A stretch of 41,214 nt of DNA. Origin: Candidatus Parcubacteria bacterium. GTDB lineage: Bacteria; Patescibacteriota; Minisyncoccia; Phycocordibacterales; GCA-2747955. The stretch's first letter is position 1. Every line of letters begins with the position of its first letter. The DNA lies in the NCBI GenBank assembly GCA_027024305.1, contig JALVSO010000027.1:1-41214 (forward strand), written 5' to 3'. Below the pieces are notes generated by a model. That model did not search any database. It saw only the letters and a list, made by a program, of their open reading frames with translations, and was not told the DNA's origin. A program made the position numbers and the translations under genes. Of this stretch, positions 10,851 through 17,431 are shown piece after piece.

Positions 10851-11610
10851 AACTTAAACTTTCCCAAAGGGCTTCAAAAAGAAAACGATTTAATTTATAG
10901 ATGTCTGGATCAGATATGATACTGGAAGTTAAACTTTTATTTTTAAAGGTTATATAGGCTACTTTTTGATTATAGATTTGATTAACCGCATAGAAATTTT
11001 TAATTTCGCCCCTTGGGGCTATTTTTATTTCCGTTAATTTGTTATTTTTGTTTTTTTCTAAGTATTTTCTGGCTTCCGGACTATCTATCATAATAATTTT
11101 CTTTTTGATTTTCTTTTTGATTCTTTCTTGAACATAGAGTTGGTCAATATCAGCTATTTCTTTTTCCAGGGTTTGGCTATCTACAATGGTGTAAATGATT
11201 TCGTCTTTAACCGATAGAGTTTCTTCTAAAACTTTCCTAACTCCTTCTTCGCCTTCAAAAAATTGCACTCCGGGTTTTCCGGCCGTCAGGTTGTATTGGG
11301 AAGTCAGGGCGTCAATGGTTGCTCCCAGCTCTTTTTGAGCTCTTTTAATTTCCGCTTCTTTCTTGAAAAGTAATTCTTCCAATTTGGAAGGGTGGGCCGG
11401 CAGAAACAGACCGGCGGAGCCGCTTTTTTTCTCTTTTTCTACCAATCCCAATTCCATTAATTCATCCAGAACCTTATAGGTTAGCTGTCTGGAAAGACCA
11501 ACTTCCTTGGCAAGTTCTGAGCCTTTTTTCTTACCCCCCGATATCAAAAGGGAATATATTTCAGCTTGGTTTTTACCCAGCCCAATTTCTTGTAATTTTT
11601 TATCAAACAT
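10849..11610 (-). CDS. TrmB-like winged-helix transcriptional regulator
   Basis: A 253-aa protein with an N-terminal winged helix-turn-helix typical of TrmB: LGLGKNQAEIYSLLI-type opening, KGSELAKEVGLSRQLTYKVLDELMELGLV as the recognition unit (residues 30-60), then a short coiled coil (85-100) and a phospholipase-D-like sensor half. TrmB proteins are sugar-responsive regulators in archaea and occur widely in CPR genomes, where ligands are unknown. The C-terminal sensor (VQFFEGEEGVRKVLEETL, IIYTIVDSQTLE) is close to the TrmB middle domain. It has no obvious partner operon; the neighbour is a PemK-like toxin on the other strand. A TAAAAT box six bases upstream of the ATG sets the start. The single Trp is TGG. 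Confidence 0.83.
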   Translation of the reverse strand: MFDKKLQEIGLGKNQAEIYSLLISGGKKKGSELAKEVGLSRQLTYKVLDELMELGLVEKEKKSGSAGLFLPAHPSKLEELLFKKEAEIKRAQKELGATIDALTSQYNLTAGKPGVQFFEGEEGVRKVLEETLSVKDEIIYTIVDSQTLEKEIADIDQLYVQERIKKKIKKKIIMIDSPEARKYLEKNKNNKLTEIKIAPRGEIKNFYAVNQIYNQKVAYITFKNKSLTSSIISDPDIYKLNRFLFEALWESLS

Positions 11611-11616
11611 AATTCT

Positions 11617-11622
11617 ATTTTA
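11617..11622 (-). promoter_or_regulatory. -10 box for leaderless TrmB-like gene
   Basis: TAAAAT on the minus strand, six bases before the ATG at 11610. Confidence 0.58.
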
Positions 11623-11654
11623 GCCGAAAAAGAAATAAAAAGCGAGAAGAGGAG

Positions 11655-11681
11655 AAACACCGAGGTCTTGCCTCGGTGTTT
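11655..11681. terminator. Second TCTTG-loop hairpin
   Basis: AAACACCGAGG-TCTTG-CCTCGGTGTTT, the same hairpin as at 5999, lying between the divergent TrmB-like and PemK-like promoters. Confidence 0.55.
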
Positions 11682-11694
11682 TATGATTTTGTGT

Positions 11695-11700
11695 TACAAT
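11695..11700 (+). promoter_or_regulatory. Extended -10 for leaderless PemK-like gene
   Basis: TGTTACAAT ends six bases before the ATG at 11707. Confidence 0.6.
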
Positions 11701-11706
11701 TCCCCT

Positions 11707-12087
11707 ATGAAAGATTTTGATTCTTGAAATGATATAAAGAAGAAAACCGAAGATGAGAAATTTCGATTTTATAAGGTTAGGGAGGTCTGGTGATGTCGTT
11801 TCGGTCTTAATATTGGTACGGAGATGAATGGTAAAGGTGAATGATTTGTACGTCCCGTTGTTGTCTTAAAAAGTTTTGGGAAGAATGCTTGTTTGGTGGT
11901 TCCTTTAACGACATCAGAAAAAGAGCACGATATGAGAATAGATATTGGTCTCATTGATGGGAAAAAAGCAAAAGCCAATATATCCCAGATAAGGGTAGTG
12001 GATACGAAGAGATTTGAAGAAAAAATATCTTTTTTATCAAAAACCGAGTTTTCCAAATTAAAAAAAATCGTTAAAGAATTATTTTAA
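11707..12087 (+). CDS. PemK/MazF-family endoribonuclease toxin, three TGA (Trp) codons
   Basis: Reading TGAs at residues 7, 29 and 44 as Trp gives 126 aa with the PemK/MazF core: VREVWWCRFGLNIGTEMNGK, then GEWFVRPVVVLKSFGKNACLVVPLTTS. The EVWWC Trp pair (TGG-TGA), the RPVVVL strand and the PLTTS motif are all family hallmarks. MazF-type toxins cleave single-stranded RNA and are normally held by an antitoxin encoded next to them. No antitoxin gene is visible on either side, so it is either an orphan, neutralised from elsewhere, or a housekeeping RNase. The start is set by the -10 six bases upstream. The terminator stem overlaps the last codons and the TAA stop. Confidence 0.87.
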
Positions 12088-12099
12088 CGATTTTTTTTT
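12061..12099 (+). terminator. Terminator overlapping the 3' end of the PemK-like gene
   Basis: A 15-bp perfect stem (AAAAAAATCGTTAAA / TTTAACGATTTTTTT, loop GAATTAT) contains the last codons and the stop codon of the gene. Confidence 0.8.
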
Positions 12100-12456
12100 G
12101 AAACTTTCTCCCCCTGTAAAATAGGGGGCGAGACCTAAGCCAACTATATTGGTAGTATATTATAAAGAAAAAAGAAAGTCAAATTTTTTAAAGCTTTATT
12201 GTTTATATTAAAATTTAATCTGTTAATAAGTTATAAGTCGCAAGTGATAATCACCTCTATAGTAATTAGATAGATAGTGGTTGCCTTGGTAAAAAGTGAG
12301 GTAATGAATTAGAGAAACAGTTTAAATCACCATTATTTTAGCTGAGAATACTGTTTTTTTTCTTAAAATAATGCAATAATTAAGTATTTTTATGACAAAA
12401 AAATAGCTGAAATGTGTTGAAAAATAAGGGTTTTCTAAAAATAGACACAAAAAAGC

Positions 12457-12485
12457 TTGACAAATAAATCAAAATAGTATATAAT
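12457..12485 (+). promoter_or_regulatory. Consensus-like promoter of the candidate small RNA
   Basis: TTGACA (12457-12462), exactly 17 bp, then TATAAT (12480-12485). This is the best sigma-70 promoter in the window and no start codon follows closely. Expected start of transcription is about 12492. Confidence 0.85.
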
Positions 12486-12491
12486 GCGGTC

Positions 12492-12657
12492 AGATTTTGA
12501 AAGATTGGGAAAAATTATGAAGGAGAGAGCATAATTTTTCTGAGAAAAGGAAAGGCTTTGAGAGACAAATCCAAAAATGGATTTATCTCACAAGGTCTTT
12601 GTTGACCGACCTCGGTCAGTGAAGAAAGCACTCTCTCCACGGGAGTGCTTTCTTTTT
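12492..12657 (+). ncRNA. Candidate structured small RNA, about 165 nt, four hairpins
   Basis: Between a consensus promoter and a terminator there is no open frame but four stable hairpins. Hairpin 1 is GAAAAATTATG (12509-12519) with loop AAGGAGAGAG. Hairpin 2 is a long rod around AAATCC/GGATTT (about 12551-12600). Hairpin 3 is TTGACCGA/TCGGTCAG (about 12602-12619). The terminator stem is GAAAGCACTC/GAGTGCTTTC (12624-12652) plus TTTTT. Loop 1 (GGAGAGAG, 12522-12529) is perfectly complementary to CTCTCTCC (12631-12638) at the terminator's left arm, so a pairing that would open the terminator is possible. It does not show the conserved bases of 6S, SRP, RNase P or tmRNA. Function unknown; it could be a trans-acting RNA or an attenuator. 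Confidence 0.6.
12624..12657 (+). terminator. Terminator of the candidate small RNA
   Basis: GAAAGCACTC / GAGTGCTTTC stem of 10 bp followed by TTTTT. Confidence 0.8.
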
Positions 12658-12822
12658 CCCAGAAAAATTATACTTCGGAAATTTCTCAATCTTTCATCGG
12701 TCTTTAAATAACATATTAATTTATGTTCCATGTAGTCAGGTGGGTAGGTTAATACGGGTCTTGGAACAGGACTGCGGAACGCTCCACCCTTCGGTTCAAC
12801 CGATGACAAGGGCTACAAACCG

Positions 12823-12891
12823 TTTTGTAAAGAAACGGCTGGAATTAAAAAGTCTAACCAACTTTTTAATTCCGGAAATTTCTTTACAAAA
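12823..12891. repeat. Nested inverted repeat
   Basis: Outer arms TTTTGTAAAGAAA (12823-12835) and TTTCTTTACAAAA (12879-12891) enclose inner arms GGAATTAAAAAGT (12841-12853) and ACTTTTTAATTCC (12861-12873); all are perfect. As RNA it would be one long hairpin with a small internal loop; as DNA it resembles a small palindromic element. Confidence 0.7.
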
Positions 12892-12999
12892 TTTGTAAAG
12901 AAAAATTCGTTTCTTTGACAAAGGTTTTAAAAAATACTTCTTAACTGAAATATTTTTTAAACAATATAATGTCAAAATTTGTTAAAGATCCCCGGAAAA

Positions 13000-13054
13000 G
13001 AAGCCGGACTTGTCAGGTATGGTTCGGCGTGTGGTTGCTGACAAGTCCGGCTTC
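13000..13054 (-). repeat. Palindromic element A with conserved 21-nt loop
   Basis: Perfect 17-bp arms (GAAGCCGGACTTGTCAG and its complement) enclose a 21-nt loop at 13017-13037. On the minus strand the loop contains CACGCCGAACCATAC. Copies with the same loop but other arms are at 13246, 27395 and 30475. Confidence 0.9.
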
Positions 13055-13098
13055 GTGAAAACTCCGGTCAGATCTTTGGCGGATTTTTGGAAAAAATA

Positions 13099-13218
13099 TG
13101 GATTGCTTCCCTCCACATCCGTTCCTCTCGCAATGACGACCACCGGAGGTGGTCGTTGGGACGGCGACCTGCGGTCGCCGTCATTACGAGGAGCTCGCGA
13201 CGAAGTAATCCATGCAGA
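13099..13218. repeat. REP-like palindromic repeat (CGCAATGACG / GTCATTACGAG type)
   Basis: The stretch has the outer pairing ATTGCTTCC...GAAGTAATCC and inner hairpins ACGACCACC-GGA-GGTGGTCGT and ACGGCGACC-TGC-GGTCGCCGT, with CTCGCAATGACG and CGTCATTACGAGGAGC. This resembles the interspersed GCAATGACG/CGTCATTGCGAG palindromes seen in many unrelated bacterial genomes. A second, interrupted copy lies at about 36328-36585. Confidence 0.65.
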
Positions 13219-13245
13219 CATTCGTCACCGTTATGTATTTTTCAA

Positions 13246-13300
13246 GATACCCGGTTTGTCGGCAATCACACGCCTAACCATACCCAACAAACCGGGTATC
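13246..13300 (+). repeat. Palindromic element B with conserved 21-nt loop
   Basis: Arms GATACCCGGTTTGTCGG (13246-13262) and its near-complement (13284-13300, one mismatch) enclose the loop 13263-13283 containing CACGCCTAACCATAC. The arms differ fully from element A, while the loop differs by only two bases. Confidence 0.88.
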
Positions 13301-13514
13301 AATTTTTTCCAAAAATCCGCCCCAGGGTGGAAACAAAATGGAGGCGATGACACTGCCATTTTTGAAGCTAAACAAAAGGTTTTAGATTCAAAAATGGCAG
13401 TGGGGCTCGTAGAGAGCGGGGCTACCCCGGCGAGGTAAACAAACTCGTCCTTGGTGAAATTCCAAACATTGCCTTCAAATACAGAGAAGTTCAGCGTGGT
13501 TCGTTGAGCTTCTC

Positions 13515-13567
13515 TGCCGTCCCGGAGTGTGCGCTCCGGCTGATGAGTCCAAAAGGACGAAACGGTA
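13515..13567 (+). ncRNA. Type III hammerhead ribozyme
   Basis: All core elements are present in the right order. Stem III 5' strand TGCCGT (13515-13520) ends in the cleavage triplet GTC (13519-13521). Stem I is CCGGAG/CTCCGG (13522-13527, 13534-13539) with loop TGTGCG. Then the invariant CTGATGA (13540-13546), stem II GTCC-AAAA-GGAC (13547-13558), GAA plus A15.1 (13559-13562), and the stem III 3' strand ACGGTA (13562-13567). Stem III pairs 6 bp, one a G-U. Cleavage is expected between 13521 and 13522. With stems I and II closed by loops this is the type III topology. It sits upstream of the first island gene, so it could cut the leader transcript. Confidence 0.88.
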
Positions 13568-13767
13568 AAATTGTCACGGTATGACTGCGGGATAACGAGG
13601 AAGCGACGCGGAATGACGCTGAAAAGTCCACCCTGACAAAAATAACGAAGTCCGACTTCGTTGCCTGTTCCGAAGCGAGATTTTAGCGATAAATTCTTGT
13701 CGCTAAAATCTCGCTCTTCGGAGCGAAAAGGTTCCGGCGTGTATTCGCCGGGTAAATTTAACTGAAA

Positions 13768-13840
13768 ATCACCGAGGCAAATATCCCCTATAAGCTGAAG
13801 ATTATCCTTCAGTGAAATGGGGAGAATAAGCCGAGGTGAT
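13768..13840 (+). promoter_or_regulatory. Long symmetric stem-loop just before the ribosome site of the 125-aa gene
   Basis: Nested pairing segments are ATCACC/GGTGAT, tandem GA-GA mismatches, GGC/GCC, an internal loop, TCCCC/GGGGA, a symmetric internal loop TATAAG/TGAAAT, and CTGAAG/CTTCAG closed by ATTATC. The last base of the stem is at 13840 and the AGGAGAG ribosome site starts two bases later. The symmetric purine-rich internal loops suggest a folded RNA rather than a plain terminator (no T-run). Candidate riboswitch or protein-binding leader. Confidence 0.55.
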
Positions 13841-13852
13841 CAGGAGAGAAAG

Positions 13853-14230
13853 ATGGCCAAGGTCATCCGTATCTCCCGCCACCCGCTGGGTGGTGATCGG
13901 GAGGCGGCTCTCAAGGCCGCCTTCGGCGATGACGTGGAAATCGTCACCGTCGATGTTCCCTATGGGGACGACCCCGTTGCCACCGTCGGTCAGCTGATTG
14001 ACCGGGAAGGGGATGTCGTGGCCGTTGAGGCCCAGGCGCCCTTTCCGGTGACCATGAAGCTGGTCGACGCGAACCGGAAGCTGGGTGTTAAGTTCGTCCG
14101 CGCCGAATTCAAGCGCGGTGCGGATGGACGGGCTGTTGTCGTTGGTCAAGACGACAATGGTCGCGACATCCTGGCTTTCGATCGCTACGTGGAGTTGCGT
14201 CGTATCGTTATTGATACGGCGGAGCTCTAA
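13853..14230 (+). CDS. 125-aa alpha/beta protein of unknown function, first gene of the island
   Basis: The start is chosen for the AGGAGAG site seven bases upstream. The protein reads as alternating strands and helices: KVIRISRH, REAALKAAFG, VEIVTVDVP, PVATVGQLIDREG, DVVAVEAQAP, MKLVDANRKLGVKFVRAEFKR, then two shorter strands. That is a Rossmann-like pattern with no catalytic motif I can name. I do not recognise the family with confidence; small proteins that open with a similar I-S-R-H strand occur in mobile elements. G+C is high and third positions are G/C-rich, unlike the host genes. It is preceded by a long structured leader and the hammerhead ribozyme, and followed by 1.2 kb of non-coding hairpins. 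Stop TAA. Confidence 0.7.
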   Translation: MAKVIRISRHPLGGDREAALKAAFGDDVEIVTVDVPYGDDPVATVGQLIDREGDVVAVEAQAPFPVTMKLVDANRKLGVKFVRAEFKRGADGRAVVVGQDDNGRDILAFDRYVELRRIVIDTAEL

Positions 14231-14395
14231 CGGGCGACCGGCCGGGTGGCGGCGGTACCGGCAACGTCAAGCCGGGCGTGCAGCTATGCGCGGTGGTAAC
14301 GGTGAGCAACGGCTCATCATTCCGAAAGCCGATAATGGCAAATAGTGGGGATTCCGCTCCCCTTGTAGCGGGATTGACTGGAGGAGGATAATCCG

Positions 14396-14407
14396 ATGGA
14401 CAATTAG
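14396..14407 (+). other. Micro-ORF (3 codons) with strong ribosome site
   Basis: GGAGGAGG (14380-14387) precedes ATG-GAC-AAT-TAG by eight bases. Too short to be a protein gene by itself; a leader peptide or stalling site is possible. Confidence 0.35.
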
Positions 14408-14562
14408 TAGCGCCGAGTCCTGGCGCCATAACAGAAATGAGGACAGCCAAAAGTGAGTGGTTTCACTTTTGGTGACCCCGGGAGGAGGGCGGCTCCTCTC
14501 AGTCGTGCACTATGCACGCAACCGTCCGAGGCGGTTCCTCGGCATGGCCTTAGGGAGGACCT

Positions 14563-14574
14563 ATGGCTATTTAA
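14563..14574 (+). other. Micro-ORF (3 codons) with ribosome site
   Basis: AGGGAGG (14552-14558) precedes ATG-GCT-ATT-TAA. Same layout as the micro-ORF at 14396. Confidence 0.3.
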
Positions 14575-14716
14575 AAAGGCGCCTGGAGACAGGGGCGCCC
14601 GATAAATACCACTCCCTCGGGGGCAGGACGAGTTCCGGGAGAAGGGGTGAGAAGTTGCTAGCCCCGGGATATGAGACCTGCCATCATATTCCGAAATCGA
14701 AGCAACTATTGGTTGA

Positions 14717-14747
14717 CTCCCGAGCGTGGTTTGTTCGGGGGCTTTAT
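14717..14747 (+). terminator. Island-style terminator
   Basis: CTCCCGA / TCGGGGG stem followed by CTTTATT, the weak T-tract style shared by several island terminators. Confidence 0.5.
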
Positions 14748-15195
14748 TGAGTCGGTAATTTTAGATTATCGGCTCATAGAGCAAGAGGGGGGGTTGCCTT
14801 TCTCCTCCCATTCAGTTTCAAGAAGTACGGATAACTTCTTGAACCTCCGGGTCGTGCTCGGAGTTTGAATAAAAATCGGTCGGCAAAGGATTGCCGACCG
14901 GTTAGAATGACTCGGAGAAGCTTAGTTGGTCGGGCTTCTCTTAAAAAAAGTTACCATGGGGCTTAATGGCTCCATGGTAACCGGACCAACCCTCCACATT
15001 GGAGGAAAATAGGGTGTTGTTTCCTTCACCCTCCCAATTCTGAGAGTCAAGGACTACTCTCAGGATCTTCGCAAGGCGGAGTTTGGGAAAGTTTTCCATA
15101 AAAGGAATTTATGGAAGACAAAGGAAACTCGGGCCCTTATAACCGGAGGGCCTTAAAGGTAGCCCCCGCCTTGGTTAGGCGGGGGTTAGGTTGCT

Positions 15196-15223
15196 CCCCC
15201 GAGATGGATTTCGGGGGCTTTAT
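15196..15223 (+). terminator. Island-style terminator
   Basis: CCCCCGA-GATGGATT-TCGGGGG followed by CTTTATT. Confidence 0.55.
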
Positions 15224-15405
15224 TGGGCAGATCTGTTTTACAGGTCTGTCCATAGAGAATTGAACAAACTCTTTCACCTGACTTTCTCTTCTGCAAAGAA
15301 AGTCATTGAAGGGTGGAAGGGGTTAAATTTTAATAGGGCTCAGGCCCCTCCGCCGCGCTTTTTTCATGGGCGCGGAGCAGACGGAGCACCTTAAGGAGGT
15401 GAAAC

Positions 15406-15645
15406 ATGAATGAAGACAAAAAAAAAGAGGTGGAGTGGGTCTTGGCCAACTTCACCAAGGAGGAGGTCCTCGGGGAAATCGAGGATCTGGAAAGGCGAAT
15501 CCCACTTGAGTGGGAGGACGCTAATGATGCATATTCCGAGCCCTGTGCGGGCGCGGAATCGAACTATTATTCAATAGTTCGAGGAATCGACGAAATGGAG
15601 GAGCGCCTGGAAGCGTTCCGGGAAGCATATAGGCTCCTCCAGTAG
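15406..15645 (+). CDS. 79-aa acidic helical protein, unknown function
   Basis: AAGGAGGTGAAAC directly before the ATG is a near-perfect Shine-Dalgarno site and fixes the start. The product is strongly acidic and helical (KKKEVEWVLANFTKEEVLGEIEDLERR, later YSIVRGIDEMEERLEAFREAYRLL), with a short Cys-containing linker in the middle (SEPCAGAESNYY). It suggests two helices packing as a hairpin or coiled coil. No family is recognised. Both Trp codons are TGG, the stop is TAG. A terminator of the CCCGAGCGG family follows 23 bases later, the same element that follows the 180-aa gene at 19523. Confidence 0.7.
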   Translation: MNEDKKKEVEWVLANFTKEEVLGEIEDLERRIPLEWEDANDAYSEPCAGAESNYYSIVRGIDEMEERLEAFREAYRLLQ

Positions 15646-15667
15646 ATTTAGATTCCTGTGCACATTT

Positions 15668-15714
15668 CCCGAGCGGTGGTGTTGTAGTGACATTACCCGC
15701 TCGGGACTTTTTTT
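15668..15714 (+). terminator. CCCGAGCGG-family terminator, copy 1
   Basis: CCCGAGCGG (15668-15676) pairs with CCGCTCGGG (15697-15705), extended inside by GGT/ACC and TGT/ACA, then ACTTTTTTT. Copy 2 at 20074 shares the inner sequence GGTGGTGTTGT. Confidence 0.8.
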
Positions 15715-15780
15715 GAAAATTCAAAAATTTGAATTTTCAAAGAAGGGATTTCCGGGGAACAAATCTTTTGCAACGTTTTT

Positions 15781-15833
15781 GAACGTCCCAGGGACGTACC
15801 GGAATTTGGATTTGAATCTGCCTAGAGTTTTTT
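15781..15833 (+). repeat. Partial copy of the island 3' repeat
   Basis: GAACGTCCCAGGGACGTACC...TTGAATCTGCCTAGAGTTTTTT matches the distal third of the 153-bp repeats at 24126 and 25784. It contains a small hairpin GTCCC/GGGAC and a T-run, so it may be a terminator remnant. Confidence 0.7.
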
Positions 15834-15854
15834 AGAAATTTAAAAAAGAAAATT

Positions 15855-16046
15855 ATGAAAGAAATTATATTTATAACATCCATCATTTCAGGTCTCCTGA
15901 TATTTTTTATCTTTATTTTCTCTTTGGATTTGGATGCCGGAATTATGGCTATTTTGGCAGCCTTTTTTGGTTCGGCCTATAACCGGTTATATCTTTTTCT
16001 AAATCATTTATTTAGAGAAAAACATCCGGAGAAAAGTGAGTTTTAA
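15855..16046 (+). CDS. 63-aa membrane protein, two transmembrane segments
   Basis: A small AT-rich gene between GC-rich neighbours. The product begins MKEIIFITSIISGLLIFFIF and continues with a second hydrophobic stretch GIMAILAAFFGSAYNRLYLF, ending in a charged tail (REKHPEKSEF). Two membrane helices with a short loop are likely. Base composition and the lack of a clear ribosome site (only AAAAAAGAAAATT upstream) resemble the host rather than the island. No Trp codon and a TAA stop, so it says nothing about the code. It might be a captured host gene or a holin-like small protein; no family is recognised. Confidence 0.5.
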   Translation: MKEIIFITSIISGLLIFFIFIFSLDLDAGIMAILAAFFGSAYNRLYLFLNHLFREKHPEKSEF

Positions 16047-16084
16047 AATGTCTTTTGAAATGAAAACAGCTAGTCTTGCATTTT

Positions 16085-16132
16085 CCGAGCGGTATTTTGT
16101 TGACAAAACTTTGCCGACAAAATACCGCTCGG
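16085..16132 (+). repeat. 16-bp perfect hairpin in the MoxR leader
   Basis: CCGAGCGGTATTTTGT and its exact complement flank a 16-nt loop. The outer CCGAGCGG/CCGCTCGG is shared with the island terminators at 15668 and 20074, but no T-run follows; instead GGAGAGTGG leads into a 170-nt leader. Confidence 0.75.
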
Positions 16133-16303
16133 GAGAGTGGTGAATTGGCTTTTGCAGAGCCCATCTTTAGTCTGAAAGCATAGCTGCAAAGAATATGCTT
16201 TCTGGGTGATCCGCGACCAACAAGACTGCGGGGAGTGCTAGGTTCTGAACTTCCAACAATAGGAAGGAATGAAGCGCTCAAGCTCAAAATTCGGAGGTGA
16301 ATA

Positions 16304-17416
16304 ATGAGCAAAAAAAACATTGCGGAGCTGGCTCCGCAAAAAAATGTGGCGGAAAAGATTTCTCAGGCTCTGTCTGAGAATTTTATCCGCTCCGAGAGAG
16401 TTGCCCGTATTCTCGCCCTTGCGGTGGAATCGGGCAAAAATGTATTACTTTGGGGGCCGGGCGGACACGGCAAGTCCGAGATGGTGGAGCTTGCGCTCGC
16501 GCAAGTCGCCGACTCGGACGACGTGTTCGTCCAATCCTTTGGCGAGGGCATGGATGAGGCAACCCTTTGGGGTGGCCTTGATTTCCAGGCCCTCGAGTCG
16601 GAAAAGGTGCTTCGGTATTTTCCGGAGCAAAGCTTCCTTGCGAAGCCTTTTGCCGTCTTTGAGGAGATCTTTGACGCCCCGGCGTCGGTTCTCCTCGCCC
16701 TGAAGGATACCCTGACGGCGCGCAAGCTCCGCAAGGGTGGTCAACAATTTCCTATGGAAACCAAAGTGATCATCGCGATCACCAACAAGGATCCGGAGGA
16801 AATTTCTGACCTCGGCCCCGCCGCAGCTGCTCTGGTGGAGCGGTTCCCGCTCCAGCTCAATGTAGATTGGGACTCCTATGAGGCCCGGGACTACACCGAG
16901 CTGTTTGATAAGGTCGGATCTCGGCTCCCGGGGGCGGATCTCAACGGCACCCAGCGGGTGCTGGCGGAGATTATCGCCAAGGCTTCGGCCGATGGCGATA
17001 TTATTTCACCCCGCACCGCGGTTCACGCCCTCGGCGTGGTCAAGACCGCGGCGGCCCTGCGAGGCTCAGACCGGGTGGAGAAGGAGGACCTGGTGGACCT
17101 CCAGTACCTGCCCGGCATGGAGGACCTGGCGGATAATATCCGTCAGGAGTTGGACGCCGCCTACGAGCGGGCCGAGGCAGAGCGCCGGCTGGTTGCGGCC
17201 GAGGATCGGTTGCGTGAACTGTTGGCGGAGCTCCACGACGCAACGACGCCAATCAAGGCACTCCAAGTTGCTCGCCGCCTGCAGTCTCTGCAGGACGACA
17301 CCAGCAACCTGAAAGTGCCGGACGGTCTCACCGACCGGCGCAAAAACCTGCGCAACTCTATCAGCGAGAAGGTGCAAGCGGCGCAGGAGCTTGCCCTTCA
17401 AAACACCCGCATCTAG
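16304..17416 (+). CDS. MoxR-type AAA+ ATPase
   Basis: The 370-aa product has Walker A GPGGHGKS (51-58), a Walker B-like strand FAVFEEIF (116-123, Glu-Glu in place of Asp-Glu), sensor 1 in VIIAITNKDP (154-163) and the likely arginine finger in ALVERFPLQL (R181). The layout and short lid match the MoxR/RavA/CobS group, which remodel partner complexes together with a vWA-domain protein. The last 80 residues are Arg/Glu-rich coiled coil. The GGAGGTGAATA site fixes the start. It is followed after 15 bases by a vWA gene, forming the classic MoxR-vWA pair. All Trp are TGG, the stop is TAG. Codons are much richer in G/C than in host genes. Confidence 0.88.
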   Translation: MSKKNIAELAPQKNVAEKISQALSENFIRSERVARILALAVESGKNVLLWGPGGHGKSEMVELALAQVADSDDVFVQSFGEGMDEATLWGGLDFQALESEKVLRYFPEQSFLAKPFAVFEEIFDAPASVLLALKDTLTARKLRKGGQQFPMETKVIIAITNKDPEEISDLGPAAAALVERFPLQLNVDWDSYEARDYTELFDKVGSRLPGADLNGTQRVLAEIIAKASADGDIISPRTAVHALGVVKTAAALRGSDRVEKEDLVDLQYLPGMEDLADNIRQELDAAYERAEAERRLVAAEDRLRELLAELHDATTPIKALQVARRLQSLQDDTSNLKVPDGLTDRRKNLRNSISEKVQAAQELALQNTRI

Positions 17417-17431
17417 CGGGAGGAGGAAAAA

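Larger units (their letters stand above)
12088..13852. other. 1.76-kb non-coding border region between host DNA and the GC-rich island
   Basis: No convincing gene is present. The left part is AT-rich, with a CCCCCT/AGGGGG hairpin near 12113 and an inverted CATTATTTTA/TAAAATAATG pair near 12334-12370. From 12457 it holds a promoter and a candidate small RNA, then a structured stretch (12700-12900), palindromic repeats (13000-13300), a 16-bp-stem hairpin around CACTGCCATTTTTGAA (13350-13402), a hammerhead ribozyme (13515-13567) and more hairpins, including a 15-bp stem GCGAGATTTTAGCGA (about 13676-13716). G+C rises sharply after about 13000. Confidence 0.7.
14231..15405 (+). ncRNA. 1.17-kb GC-rich non-coding stretch with an array of hairpins
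   Basis: No gene longer than a few codons fits. Perfect or near-perfect hairpins follow each other: CCAAAAGTGA/TCACTTTTGG (about 14448), CGTGCA-CTA-TGCACG (about 14503), CCGAGG/CCTCGG, CGGTCGGCAA/TTGCCGACCG (about 14877), GAGAAGC/GCTTCTC, GTTACCATGG/CCATGGTAAC (about 14950), CTGAGAGT/ACTCTCAG (about 15040), TTCCATAAA/TTTATGGAA (about 15094) and CCCCCGCC/GGCGGGGG (about 15165). Two terminator-like hairpins ending in GGGCTTTATT lie at 14717 and 15196. Two micro-ORFs of three codons with strong ribosome sites lie at 14396 and 14563. It could be one or more large structured RNAs or a series of processed leaders. Confidence 0.5.

Noticed and set aside
12700..12830. SRP RNA, tmRNA or RNase P RNA near the island border
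   Set aside because: GGAACAGG and GCGGAACGC look superficially like the SRP core, but the conserved GGAAGGAAGCAG segment is absent. tmRNA and RNase P signatures are absent as well.
13010..13438. Open frame of 142 codons across the palindromic repeats
   Set aside because: The frame reads straight through two palindromic elements and a REP-like repeat and has no homologous motif.
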